Positions 23,772 to 34,245 are shown, counted from the stretch's first letter. The stretch is DNA of 64,000 nt from Chinchilla lanigera (GCF_000276665.1 NW_004955436.1:20227268-20291267), one strand, 5' to 3'. Numbers and translations are program-made. Notes: generated from the letters alone by a model not told the origin.

Positions 23772-24386
23772 TGCTAGTTCAGATTACCAGGTATCAGCAG
23801 TACAATTATCCCAGCTATCCTTGTAAATCCATATATATTTTTCCTTCTTGCTTTCTTTCTTTCCTCCTTTCCCTTATCCCAGTTGTTCCTTCCTTTGAGC
23901 AACTTCTTTCCCTTTCACAGTATCTGTCGTACCTTTCAGGTTTTATTTACCTTTCAGTTTCTTACACTAGGGAGACAATGTGATGTTTACACATACAAGT
24001 CTGATTTATTTCACTTATGAGTATGGTCTCTAGTTGCATCCATTTTCCTATAAAAGCCTCAGCTTTATCTTTTTTGAAGATAACAATATGCAATATAACA
24101 ACTGTTGTTGAATCCCTACTATTTTGATTAGTGAAACTCTGCATCATTTCTAATGTCTCTTATTATTTTTTATTCTCTTTAATTGTTTGATCCATCTTGC
24201 ATTCTTACATCTGGTAATCTGAGTAACTTGTTAAAGATAACAATATGTATTATAATAACAATTGTTAACTTCCTGTCACCTTGTTTTAAAATTCTGTATC
24301 ATTTTATTGTTTTTGTATTGTTTTGTTTTGGTTTTGATTGTTGTTATTTTGTTTTCTTTTCCTTTGAAGTAAAAAAATAAGAAAAC
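23772..24386 (+). mobile_element. Short L1 insertion with 5' inversion (twin priming)
   Basis: A 615-bp insertion with a 12-bp target duplication. The first ~300 bp (23772 to about 24075) are in reverse orientation. Their complement reads the L1 sequence seen in sense at 22137-22270 ('gatagctgggataattgtac', 'aaggaaggaacaactgggat'). They also match, in the same antisense orientation, the L1 at 61.14 kb ('ctgatttatttcactta'). The last ~310 bp (24076-24386) are in sense and contain part of one internal unit, a second unit and an A-rich tail. This head-to-head layout is the classic product of twin-primed L1 reverse transcription. Confidence 0.85.
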
Positions 24387-24398
24387 AAGAAAAGACAT
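24387..24398. repeat. Target-site duplication, right copy
   Basis: An exact copy of 23760-23771, directly after the A-rich tail of the L1 insertion. Confidence 0.85.
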
Positions 24399-24499
24399 GG
24401 AAGTTCTGTAAAAAAGATATACAAAACTCTACAAGAAAAAAGACGTGGTAAGTCTGAACAGTCATTAAACAGGTAGGTCATTAAATGAGGAATTCCTAC

Positions 24500-26280
24500 A
24501 TCTAGCTGTAGATGATATGATGAAGTTCCTGGAAATACTTAGTCATTCAGTGATTAAAATAGAAAGAATAAAATAGCTCAGTAAGATATTAAGATATAAA
24601 ATTAACCTGTAAAAGTCAATAGTCTTCAAATATACAAGCCACAATCAATTAGAAGACATAATTTCTTTGCAAGGGCCATAAAAAGATAAAATACCTGGGA
24701 ATAAACTTAACAAGAAAAATATGACACTTACATGAGGAAAATCATTAAGTTCTGAAATATTTCTGAAAAACACTAAAGTAGTCTTCATGGAATAGAAGTC
24801 TTCCCTTTCTCTGGGGTAGGATGACTCAGAATTACAAAGATATCAATCACGTGTAGAAGTGTATCAATTCAATGCAATCCCAATAATCATGCAATAAATC
24901 TGTGTAGGAGTCAGCCAAGATGACTAAAATTCATGGAAAAACCAAATATGCAAGAATAACTAGCAAAATACCAATAAAAAAGTAATAAGGGAAGAACTAG
25001 CTCCACTAAATATGAAAGCACACTATAAAACCTCTATGAGTACAAAAAAAAACATTGTGTTCTAATATGAGCAGATAAGCTATGGGACGGAACATAATGA
25101 TAAAAGTAATGTTATAGGCCAACAGGGAAAAGAAAGGCTCTATTAAACAGGGTTGAGGAAAATACAACTACTTGAAAGGCAGATAAAGCTAAATTCACCA
25201 AAATCAATTTCAAATATATTAAATTATATTTCCAAAATTTCAAATAGATAATCCATGTAAAAGAAAAACACAAAATCTTTCAAGAAGTAAAAGGAAAGCA
25301 TAGACGAGTATCTTCAAATCTGTTGTGGGGGAAATCTCTGTGGTTCAAATCCAGATATGAAGAAATAGAATAAGCATATCTAAATATTTAAAATATTATT
25401 TTAATCATGTGTATGGTAAGACAAAATGTCAAAAGTAAAGTTAAAAGACAAGTGACAAACAGAATGAAAATATGTGAAACATTTATCATAAATAGAGATT
25501 TAATCTACCCAATATATTTATCTCTAAAAATGTCTGAAAGGAAATAACCAAAATTCTAATGGGGATATGAGAAAATGCCCAGTTTACCCTCTCACCCATC
25601 CAAAAAAGTATACAAAAGGATGCAAACATATGTAAAACTGTTCCGCTTCATTCCTTATAAGAGAAATGAGAGTCAAAGCTATATTAATTTTATATGGAGC
25701 TATTTTTCACTTATCAGATTGGCACAGATTCATAACTTGACAACTCATTCTTCCACGTTTTGCTGGTAGAAATGCAAAGTGTTATAGACCCTATGGAAGA
25801 GAAACGAGCAAAATCTATCAAAGCTATGTGTGCATTTACCCTTTGACCCAACAATCTCAGTTCTAGGAATTTACCTCAAATAGGGGCCTTTGTAATTCCA
25901 AAACAACATATTCACAAAGATATCAACTATGGAATTATTTGTAGTATTAGCAAAATACTGGAAACAATCTAAACACGCCTTCCTAAAAGATAGTGGAACA
26001 AACCATGAAACAGACACAGTGAAATACCAAGCAACACAAAAAAGTAAGGAAAATTTCTATGAATTGGTTTGGAGTGGTTTCTGGGATATATTCCTAAGTA
26101 GAGAAATAAAGATTCAAAGAGAATATGGTATATTATATCCCAGCTTCTGTGTAAGACAGATAAGCTAGAAATTCATGAAAACAGTGACCTATAGATGGTA
26201 GATTGGAACATGAGCAGGACTAGGAATAGAAATGAGATTTTAAAGAACAAATCATTTCATAATGTTCATCTTTACTTTTG
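24500..26280 (+). mobile_element. Old L1M: ORF2 3' part plus 3'UTR
   Basis: The sense order follows L1. Near 24505 'gtagatgatatgatgaag' translates as VDDMMK at the reverse-transcriptase Y/F-A-D-D box. Next come 'cctgggaataaacttaac' (LGINL-type block), 'caattcaatgcaatcccaat' and 'atgaaagcacactataaa'. The 3'UTR landmarks are 'cattctTCCACGTTTTGCTGG'-type sequence, 'ccctttgacccaacaatctc', 'ctaggaatttacctcaaa' and 'tactggaaacaatctaaa'. It has many frameshifts and stops and is long dead. Confidence 0.8.
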
Positions 26281-26452
26281 AAACAGGCAGAAGTTTTATT
26301 TACTTAGAAAATAAAATCTAGTTTTAAAATGAAAAAGCAAACATTGAGTGAATATAAACAGAAATAAATGAATAAATGAAGCTAGATATTAAATCAGTTA
26401 TCTAAGAGGACAGTACAATACATTAATTCCAATAGCTTTTGAAAACAGCAGT

Positions 26453-26623
26453 CAGGTGTGGTGATGCACACCTGTAATCCCACCACTTGGGAAGCTGAGG
26501 CAGGAGGATCCTCGTGAGTTTGAGACTAGCCTGGGCCGCACAGTGAGCTCAAGACCAGCCTGAACTGCATAGCAAGACCCTGTCTCAAAAAGACGAAAAA
26601 GAAAAGAAAAGAAAGAAAGAAAA
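26453..26623 (+). mobile_element. B1-type SINE with target duplication
   Basis: A full-length 7SL-derived SINE: 'caggtgtggtgatgcacacc', 'tgtaatcccaccacttggg', 'gaggcaggaggatcctcgtg'. The body then contains two copies of the 'gagtttgagactagcctggg' / 'gagctcaagaccagcctgaa' block, followed by 'gcaagaccctgtctcaaaa' and a GAAAA-rich tail. It is flanked by 'gaaaacagcagt' at 26441-26452 and 26624-26635. The B-box-like 'gtttgagac' is retained. Confidence 0.9.
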
Positions 26624-27254
26624 GAAAACAGCAGTTAAGATATATGGGATCTCTTATTATAATGGGTCCTGGAGGGAGATTTTGCATATGTATAAATGTA
26701 TACACACACTCACACACAAAATGAACATTTGAATATATTTGCATATATTTTGTTTGTCACAACCGAGGTGGAAGTTACTAGCATCTAGTTCAGAGAGGCC
26801 AGGCATGACATAAAATATTGAATGACACACAGAGCAGCCCTGCACAACAAAGAATTATCCAGCACAAAATTCCATGTGTGCCAAGGGTGAGAAACCGTAT
26901 CTTATTGGGAGATAGTCCAAGGACCATAAAACAGCAATTATTAAGAAATTTTTTAACTTTACTAGGGATCTGTTTTAAAAGCTGCTATTGTAAGAATTCT
27001 GAAAACTTTGGTGTACATTATAGGTTACAGCAAATGAGCAAATTTATTAGTATTTTTCAGAACAAAGCACTATTGGAGAAAGAAGAAACCCATACGGACT
27101 GAGACAGAGTGAGAAGCCCTTTGATTGCTGAGTATGACTCCTAAGTTAGCAAATTTACACCTGAAAAGGCACACAGTCAGGCCCTTCTGCAGCCGCAAGC
27201 ACACTTTGTACCAGATCCCAGTTTCTTTTTCTGTCTTTTCCTTTCTAGCTTTTC

Positions 27255-27460
27255 TTTTTTGTTTGTGGTACTGGGAATTGAACACAGGGCCTTCACACTG
27301 AGCTCTGTCCCCAGCCCTTTGTTAATGTTTTTTTTTTAATTTTGAGATGGCCTTGCTAACTCACCAAGTCGGCAAGGCTGGGTTCCCACTGGGGCAACCC
27401 TGCCTCAGCCTCTCAGTTTGCTTGGTTTACCGGCACAGGCCACTACAGCTAGCTACCTCA
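27255..27460 (-). mobile_element. Composite 7SL-tRNA SINE
   Basis: On the minus strand the 7SL half is followed by an A/T-rich linker and the tRNA half. The plus strand gives the antisense 'gtggtactgggaattgaac', 'cactgagctctgtccccag' (tRNA half), then 'ttttgagatggccttgctaa' and 'ctgcctcagcctctcag' (7SL half). It is diverged, in the same dimer order as at 16858 and 43254. Confidence 0.75.
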
Positions 27461-27599
27461 GTTTCTAAATATCATTCCTCATGGAAAGGAACTGGGTCTC
27501 TTTAGGAAGCTGCCGACTCAAGGACTGAGGGACAAAGTGAGTCCAAAGAGCTGTGCCAGAATAAAAGGAAGTGCTGAAAGGCCAATGGGGTATACTAAC

Positions 27600-28200
27600 A
27601 CACTAGTTGGCCAACTTTTAAATACTGTGATCATGAAAAAGAATAGTGATGATACTGGATTACAGTACATTGAATCATAAAAAGAATCCATGAGTCCATA
27701 CTGCTATTCAAAAAAAGGCAAGTATGAAAATCCCTATTCACAGAAGACTAGAAGCTACAGATAATATACTAATCTTAGAAATACCACAATTTTACAGCTA
27801 CCAATGCAATAATCGATTCAGGCAAGATCAAAAATGGAAGCTAGCATTTTGTGGGGTTAAAGTCCAAACAATCTTAAAAATACTACACTCCATATTCTTA
27901 TTAATTACAAAGGGAAGAGTTCCCCTTGCCATAGTGAAATCTGTCAGACTTTAATATGCCAGAGTCAAGTGCTATGTTAACTCGCCGATATTAGGACACA
28001 CCAGCATGATGCAATAGTAAGAAACCAGCCTCGCCTGTGTAATACAAACACACCGTGCCTCAGGCAGCGCAGGGCAAGATTCTAAGCTCTGGCTCAGTCA
28101 GCACCGTGGTTCCTACACCAGCAACGGGAAATAACCAAAAGAGTAAAAAAGGGATGTGATAAGATATTATGCATGAGCCTTCACTGAATATTTTAAAAGA
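27600..28200 (+). mobile_element. Old L1M 3'UTR-like sequence
   Basis: Landmarks 'aatccatgagtccatactgc', 'accaatgcaataatcgattc', 'ggcaagatcaaaaatgg', 'acactccatattcttatta' and 'aaatctgtcagactttaata' resemble the 3'UTR of old mammalian L1. There is no coding potential. The exact boundaries are soft. Confidence 0.55.
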
Positions 28201-28328
28201 TAGTTTCAAAAGACATTACTGGGACAAGGAGCAATTTGAATATGGTTTAATTATTAAATACTATTACTTTATGTTAAATTTATTTCTTGTGAAAATAGCA
28301 TTGTGGTCATGTAGGAAAGTGCCCTTGT

Positions 28329-28366
28329 GTGCTCGTTTTGGCAGCACATACACTAAAATTAGAAAA
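28329..28366 (+). pseudogene. U6 snRNA 5' fragment (pseudogene)
   Basis: About 38 nt matching the 5' end of U6 spliceosomal RNA. It starts with 'gtgctcg' and continues through the 5' stem-loop region 'tttggcagcacatacact' and 'aaaattagaa', differing from canonical U6 at a handful of sites. It stops before the ACAGAGA box, so it lacks the functional core, the 3' stem-loop and the terminal U tract. No proximal-sequence-element promoter is recognisable upstream. It is fused directly to an L1 3' segment, which points to template switching rather than a simple U6 retrocopy. Confidence 0.85.
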
Positions 28367-28574
28367 ATGTCCTTGTTCTTGGGAAATATATGCCGAAGTA
28401 TTTAGGAATAAATCAGCACAGGATCTGCAACTTACTTAATCAGAAATGGATGCAACTTACTTAAAAGGTAGTTATACATTTATACTAAGTATATAGTATG
28501 AGAGAGAAAGAAAATGTACCAAAATTTTAACAACTGGTACATCTAGCCAAAGGGCATATACCTTGTCAGTTTTC

Positions 28575-28593
28575 TAAAGATTTGAAGTGTCTT
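28575..28593. repeat. Target-site duplication of ID SINE, left
   Basis: 'taaagatttgaagtgtctt' recurs exactly at 28711-28729. Confidence 0.9.
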
Positions 28594-28710
28594 GGGGCTG
28601 GGGATTTAGCTCAGCGGCAAAAGCACCTGCCTGGCAAGCGCAAGGTCGTGAGTTCAGTTCCCGGTACCGGAGAAAAAAACAAAAAAAAATAAAATAAAAT
28701 AAAAAATAAA
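28594..28710 (+). mobile_element. ID-type SINE (tRNA-Ala-derived), near full length
   Basis: Starts 'ggggctggggatttagctca'. A box 'tagctcagcgg' at 28607-28617; B box 'gttcagttccc' at 28652-28662; body '..cctggcaagcgcaagg' and '..ccggtaccggag'; A-rich tail. The alignment with tRNA-Ala is clear, with GGC at the anticodon position. The 19-bp target duplication is perfect, so insertion was comparatively recent. A Pol III transcript is possible in principle, but there is no evidence of expression. Confidence 0.95.
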
Positions 28711-28729
28711 TAAAGATTTGAAGTGTCTT
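28711..28729. repeat. Target-site duplication of ID SINE, right
   Basis: An exact copy of 28575-28593. Confidence 0.9.
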
Positions 28730-28929
28730 ATTTAAAATAAGGGTGGTTAAAAAAACAGTTTGAATCTATGAATTGATAGGGAACAAAAGTATTATTTAAA
28801 ACTTGATACAGGGATGGAATCAATTATTTATTCTGCTTTCCCTAAAAGAACTGTAATTCAAGGCAACCAAATAGTTAATTAGGAAAGTTTGTCCATAGAG
28901 AAGGCTTCTGTGCAATAGAGAACCCTAGT

Positions 28930-29220
28930 GAACGAATGAATCTTGATCTAATCATCACCTGCCAACAAACTGCAAAGAAAAAGATCAGAACCAGTGTTCC
29001 TTCTGGTGGAAGTAGACAATACCAAGAAGCCATCTTGCCAAATTGAAATCAGTGATATGACTAAGCTTCTAGAGAAAACTATGGATACACAGGAAATAGA
29101 GTGAACAGAGGAACATGCTAAAATCACCCTGAGGATGAGATCATTCATTTCTGATAAGAAATTCCCAGGAGACCTACAAGACAAACACCTTTTTTCTTTC
29201 CTAATGAAATACTATAGTAA
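28930..29220 (+). mobile_element. Possible L1M 3'UTR fragment
   Basis: The sequence '..accagtgttccttctggtgg', 'cagtgatatgactaagcttc', 'gatgagatcattcatttctg' looks like further old L1 3'UTR. It sits between two clearer L1 3' pieces. The minus-strand frame at 28948-29184 is not a gene. Confidence 0.4.
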
Positions 29221-29424
29221 AAACTGTATAGAAAGAGAGTTGTAACTCAAAAAGAACATAGAATAGCAACTTATTTGAATGTACGAATCTTATAGATATA
29301 TGAATCCACACAAATTTGTTAAATATATAAACAGGGCTAGGATATTTGACAATGTAAAGGACTTATAATTAGTCATTTAGAGCCAAGATAATGGGTTTGG
29401 GGGGTTGTTTTGTTTGTTTTTATT

Positions 29425-29500
29425 TGTGGTGCTGGGGATCAAAGCAAGGTCCATACTAGGCAAGCACTATCCTATGAGCTATATTCCCCCTGCCCCAGAA
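29425..29500 (-). repeat. tRNA-type SINE fragment
   Basis: The plus strand shows 'tttgtggtgctggggatcaa', 'aggcaagcactatcctatga' and 'gctatattccccctgcccc', the antisense of the tRNA-derived SINE half. It is old and truncated. Confidence 0.65.
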
Positions 29501-29514
29501 ATTTTGATTATGTA

Positions 29515-29740
29515 TTCTTAAAAAGAATTCTTATCTTTTAGATATATATCCTGAAGTATTTAGGGATGAAATAATATAATTTTGACGATTAACTTCAAAA
29601 TAATAAGGAAAAAAGAGGCAAATAATTGATAGTTACTGAGGCTGGTGAGGAATTTGGGGGGATTCGTGGTATTAATCTCTTCACTTTTGGGAATAATTAA
29701 GTGTTTGAATTTTTCTGAAGTAAAAGTTAGCTGAGAAAAA
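29515..29740 (+). mobile_element. L1M 3'UTR fragment
   Basis: 'atcctgaagtatttaggga' followed by 'tcttcacttttgggaataat' and 'aagtgtttgaatttttctg' is typical terminal L1 3'UTR. It is homologous to the L1 part of the U6 chimera about 1.2 kb upstream. Confidence 0.65.
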
Positions 29741-29864
29741 TCATATCAGCTTAGGGAAAAACAAAAAGCAGAAGGCAACAGGTGCTCTGCCCTTTCCCCT
29801 GCACGTACTGGCCTCTTAGCATGGATGACCTCTTGCAAAAGCTTTCACCTGTATTATCCTATTT

Positions 29865-30085
29865 AAGCTACACTAAGTCATCTCATCACCTACTGGGTAT
29901 TGCAGAGACTAAGCAATGTCCTCTGGTGTCAAGTTTCCTGGGTTCAAACTTAGTTTTGCCACTGCACATGAAGCCAATTAATCTCAATTTCCTTCTCTCT
30001 AAAATGGGGATGACAACTACATTCTCCATTTCACAGGGTTGTAGTGAGTTTTAAACAATAGATTATCTCAAGTATTTAGGATACT
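29865..30085 (+). repeat. MIR SINE
   Basis: A well-preserved sense MIR: 'aagtttcctgggttcaaact', 'tagttttgccactgcac', 'aattaatctcaatttcc', 'taaaatggggatgacaac', 'cagggttgtagtgagtt'. The 90-codon frame crossing it is incidental. Confidence 0.8.
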
Positions 30086-32779
30086 CTACACATAGTAACT
30101 CAGTGTAACTATGGGTGCCTGTCACAAATAAGTGACAGAAATAAGATATGATCTTAGGTTTGCCTGACCAAAGCTCACTATTGCACACTATGCTATCTCT
30201 AGAACTGGAGCTGCATATGCATCCTTTCTCTGTCAAAGCTACTTCACTCATCTTATAGGGCATATCCTAAATTTTATGTATCAGCAACAAGGTTTAGGAT
30301 CCACCAACAAAGAGATTAGGGTTTAATAGGATCTTATACAACAAGTTAGGTGAATATTTAACTCATTTATCATATATATATATATTAAACTTGGCTTTGC
30401 AAAAGATACTAGGTATTTAATAGTTAAAATAGATACAATCCCTTTTCTCACAAATTCAGTAACCAGGAGCCATGCTAGGAATTTCACCACTCAGCTGACT
30501 GGGAGGAAGAGGATCTCAAGTAAGGTCAGATGGGAACCAAGCAGAGAGATCTATCAACTAATACTCTGGTATCTATCCAGAAATGAGCATAACCAATTGA
30601 AACATGATTCTGGAAATCACCAACGCTAGTATTTCCACATTAACAAGCAGGTCCCAGCCATGGAGACTCCGGGCAATAGTCAAATGTGTGGGAACCAGGC
30701 AATGAGCAGAAGTATTTCCTGGAATTCTGCCAATTCATGAAAGAAATTTCCTAAGAAGTTGCAACATAAAAGGAAAGATTCTAATCTCAAGAAAAATGGT
30801 AAGTATAGGAAAAAATATTTGGTTCAACCATACCAGCAGAACCCTGGTTCTGAGGGGTCTCTGGCCTCATCCAGAAGCAAGGAAATGATGGAATTATCAA
30901 GGTCAGTTCCTAGATTGAGTTCTGAGGTCTACACCATGATAGATGGGGTTATGGAAGTTTCTCCCAGAACTTCTGTTTGAAGTTCACCTAACACTTAACC
31001 AGCCCATAACCACACTTCCCATACCAGACCCTGAGGCAAGAATTCAGGTGCGGGTAATTTATTAAATTCTCCCAGGAGAAGCCAGGAAGGGGATGAAAGA
31101 AGCAGGCATAGTGGAAAAAAAGATGGTGATGATACGGATGAAAAGAAAAAGAAAAGGATTAAGATTAAACCAAAGAAAAGGTGAACTTTCCATCAAAAAT
31201 CTGAGTGTAGCTTCAGCTGGATCTGACAGAACTTATGGAATATAGACTTGTTCTCAGAACTTATGGAATATAAACTTTGTCTCAGAGTTTGTCCCAACTG
31301 AAGGCAAGAAAGTTCTGCTTTTCTGCTCCTACATAAGATCGTCCCTGGCTCACAGCTACTCCTGAGAAATCTACATGCCCAGTCACTTCCAATTCTTTGT
31401 ACTTGTTGCCAAAGAGGTTCACACAGTCCCAAGCATGGCTCTAAGACCATGTCAGGTGCAGGTTTATTAGAGCAGAGTAACACAGAAGCCTGCAAAGAGC
31501 ACATAGACCATTGAAATGTTTCTTAGAGCTCTGGGAAAAATACCAGTAATGTGTACCTCATCTCTGTACTCCAGATTCTGGGCTCAATGGTCAGTAAAGA
31601 ATAATCTGAGGGAATGCCAGTTGGCCTGGCCATTGTGCATATGCTGTAGATAATTAGTGTATACACTGCAAATTACTTTACACTTCAAAGTGTAATAGGG
31701 CCAAGCTGATGATATGCTTAGGGACTCCGTGACGGTTGACTTTGAGATAGGTAATACTGCACAACAAGTGTAGGGGCAAACTATCACCCATGTCTGCTGG
31801 TTGGAGCTCCATGCCAAATGCTCTGCTGACCTCAGAACACTGGGGAGCCCAAGTAGGCAAAATCTCAGCATCACAGCTCTCTCTCCTCCTCTTTTCAATA
31901 TCCCCAACCAATAAGTGAGATGAAGAAACATATCTCTCTGGTGAAATGCCAAGACATTTATAGGACCTTAAACATTTTAATAGGATTGCTATATAGTCCT
32001 CTAAACTTGACTCCAATCAGTAAAAAAGGAGCACTTGAATTACTCAGTCACTCTTTTTCCAGTCGCTCTTGGACGTCCACCGTCTATTTGTGCCTAGTCA
32101 TAAAATGATCCTAGACCTGTTCCCCTAGACACTCAGATCCCTCCTCATTTCTTTCAGATCCATTCCTTGGAGCTGGACACTGTCCCTGAGGGATACTACT
32201 TCATATGAAGTCAGAAGTCCCTCATACCAGAAGTGTGGACTTTTACTTGAGAAGTTAGAGAGCAACCCATGACAGCAAAAGAATGAGGCTGTTCTAGTTT
32301 GTGTATACTTTTTAAGATAAGGGGAACAGGGGTGGCTATTCTAATTGAAGAGGGCAAAGGATAAAAGATGGTCTGATTTAAGAGTTACCAACCAGACAAC
32401 AAGCCATAGATAGATTAGACAATAACACAAGAGTATAAAGATGAAGAGGAAGTGGAGATCCCCAGAAACCGAAGTGGCTGATGTCAAAAATGTGACTCAT
32501 AAAGGCCCCAAAGCAAGCCAAAGAGGAGATTCCCCCAGCTACTCAAGGAGTTGAAAATCCTCATCAAAGACCGTTCCTTGGAACCGTATCACTTTTTCTT
32601 ACCATATAATGTCCCCACTACACAGGAAAGCATTCCAGAAGAAAAGCTGAAGAGTAGAGAGGTAGTATTCTTGTTCAAATTATCATACTTTGCAGAGTTA
32701 CAGAGACTGTATCCTGCAGCTGCAGGGCCAGAGATAGGTGTCTTGAAACATTGTCTTCCTTAGTTTTTGTTCTAATTGT
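30086..32779. other. Unassigned non-coding stretch
   Basis: No confident gene. A 28-bp direct repeat ('cagaacttatggaatata' core) occurs at about 31227-31254 and 31255-31282. A short TA run lies at 30372-30384. The opposed minus-strand frames at 31193-32016 (103, 122 and 112 codons) overlap one another and show no recognisable family. 'gaattcaggtgcgggtaat' near 31040 hints at a decayed LTR but is not callable. Confidence 0.4.
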
Positions 32780-33035
32780 TGATTCTTTCGAGTCATTCAA
32801 ATCTCATGCACGTGTTAACTCATCAGAAAAGGCCTTCCCTAACCTCACTAGCTACCTCTATATTATTTTTTTTCCTCAGAGCACTTACCATTACCTAATA
32901 TTATTTTACATAAGATTTATGAACATAGGTTCTGTTTTGCTTTGTTTTGTTTTGTTTCATTTTGTTTTGTTTTGAGCAGTGTACTAGCACTAAACACAGT
33001 GCCTGGTAGGTGTTCAACAAGCATGAGGTGATTGA
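32780..33035 (+). mobile_element. L2 LINE 3' end with TTTTG expansion
   Basis: Sense L2: 'aaggccttccctaacctcac', 'agagcacttaccattacc', 'acataagatttatgaacata', then 'cagtgcctggtaggtgttc' and 'aacaagcatgaggtgattga'. A (TTTTG)n microsatellite sits inside it at about 32934-32974. Confidence 0.8.
32934..32974. repeat. (TTTTG)n microsatellite
   Basis: About eight imperfect TTTTG/TTTCAT units inside the L2. Confidence 0.85.
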
Positions 33036-33117
33036 ATTAAAGACCATATGAACTGACATGAAGGATTGCCCATAAATTACCGCTGTGTGGGAAAAAGACA
33101 CACTGTAGAAAGATATG

Positions 33118-33718
33118 CAGTTGATTCCCATTATTCCTGGGCCCTCTATTTGTGAAATTACCCACTCACTAAAATTTATTTGTAACTCCAACATCAATAT
33201 TCATGATGCTTTCTCCGCCATTCACAGACGTCCACATTCTAGCTGAAGTTGAAGAACAAGACAATACCTTTCTTGTTCTAGTTCACATATTGTTAGCAAT
33301 TGTCCTTTTCATGGGCTTTTTAATGCCAGGTTTTTTGTAGTTAATTTTGTTATTTCAAATGGCCCCAAACTTAGTGCTAGAATATTGTGTAGTGTTCTTA
33401 AGCACAAGAAGTCTGGGGAACCTTATGGAGAAAACACATGTGTCAGGTAAGTTTCATTCTGGCATAAGCTATAGTGTTACTGACCATGAGTTCAGTGTTA
33501 AACAATGGACAACATATGTTGAATAAAGTATCTTTAAACAGAAATATAAATGGGATAAGGTGATTGGTTGATTGATTGATTGGAGAAAATGTTAGGACCA
33601 GAGGTTCGCAAGAACCTAATTTTGTATTTCCCCTCAGAGCAATGGTTCAGTATTCACTAATCAAGTGTTTATGATCATTTTCTAAGTCATAACTTCTGTA
33701 AATAATGAAAATCAACTA
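33118..33718. mobile_element. TIR DNA transposon, about 600 bp, copy 1
   Basis: Terminal inverted repeats: left 'cagttgattcccattattc', right the complement of 'aataatgaaaatcaacta'. The body is shared with 45183-45986. Matching landmarks are 'tttatttgtaactccaac', 'cacattctagctgaagttga', 'ttgaataaagtatctttaaa', 'gaccagaggttcgcaagaac' and 'aatggttcagtattcacta'. A (GATT)n run (33562-33582) is internal. It has no transposase, so it is a non-autonomous element, probably Tigger/MER-type. Confidence 0.75.
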
Positions 33719-33725
33719 TATATAG

Positions 33726-34077
33726 TGTCTTGGTCACTTTTCCTCATTGCTGAGACAAAATAGCTGACACACAAAATTAAGAAAGAAAAAGGTTTATTAA
33801 GCTCACAATTTGTGAAGGTTTCAGTCCATACTTTGCTGGCTCCAAGGCAGAGTGGCACATGGCAGAGGGCAACCATTCATGGTGGGGGAAAACAACAAAA
33901 GCAACAACAGCACAAGGGGCAGAAGCAAGCAACCTCTTTCCCTCCCTTACATTGTATGCAAACTACCAGCCCCAGGGCGGGTGTAGCACTCATACCCATG
34001 AATCAATCTTAACCTCTAGAAGACTGCCCCACGACTACATGAGGCTTTGAGAGGACATCCAGACACAAACCATAACA
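33726..34077 (-). mobile_element. MaLR-type solo LTR with 5-bp target duplication
   Basis: 352 bp that on the minus strand begins 'tgttatggtttgtgtctgg' and ends 'gtgaccaagaca', giving TG...CA termini. It carries 'gcttaataaacc', an AATAAA signal on that strand. It is flanked by 'tatag' at 33721-33725 and 34078-34082; a 5-bp duplication is the usual size for ERVL/MaLR integrations. It is the same LTR family as 52213-52554, sharing 'tctgccttggagcca' and 'gggctgaaacc/ggactgaaacc'. No internal proviral sequence is present. Confidence 0.85.
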
Positions 34078-34245
34078 TATAGTATCCTGGATTTGCTAAA
34101 CAATATGTATAATACAGACATATCGATATACACATAGATAGATAAATTGGTACAGACATAGAAATGTAACTGGAACTATAAATACCAAACAGTTAACAGT
34201 AGTTACCTCCAGAGAGTGTGTAAGACGTAGTAGAAACATGTAAGA

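Larger units (their letters stand above)
23527..24496. mobile_element. TIR DNA transposon split by an L1 insertion
   Basis: Inverted ends pair across the interval: the left end 'acattccttgtttaacgacc' and the complement of the right end 'ggtcattaaatgaggaatt'. Removing the 615-bp retroinsertion (23772-24386) and one target-duplication copy leaves an element of about 340 bp. It has no transposase. Family not assigned; the ends suggest an old Tc1/mariner- or hAT-type element. Confidence 0.6.
28367..28765 (+). mobile_element. L1 3'UTR part of the U6-L1 chimera
   Basis: Begins right after the U6 fragment with 'tccttgttcttgggaaatat' and 'ccgaagtatttaggaataaa'. This parallels a separate L1 fragment at about 29530 ('gatatatatcctgaagta', 'tttagggatgaaat'). 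A 14-bp direct repeat 'tgcaacttacttaa' occurs twice near 28425-28464. The segment is interrupted by an ID SINE (28594-28710) and resumes to an A-rich stretch near 28749-28756. No target duplication of the chimera itself is obvious, as expected if it is old. Confidence 0.75.

Noticed and set aside
22137..24386. Segmental tandem duplication linking the 22.1 kb and 23.8 kb copies
   Set aside because: The second copy has its own exact 12-bp target duplication and an inverted 5' half, so it is an independent L1 insertion.
28329..28366. Functional U6 snRNA gene
   Set aside because: Only the first ~38 nt are present, with substitutions and no upstream snRNA promoter elements recognised.
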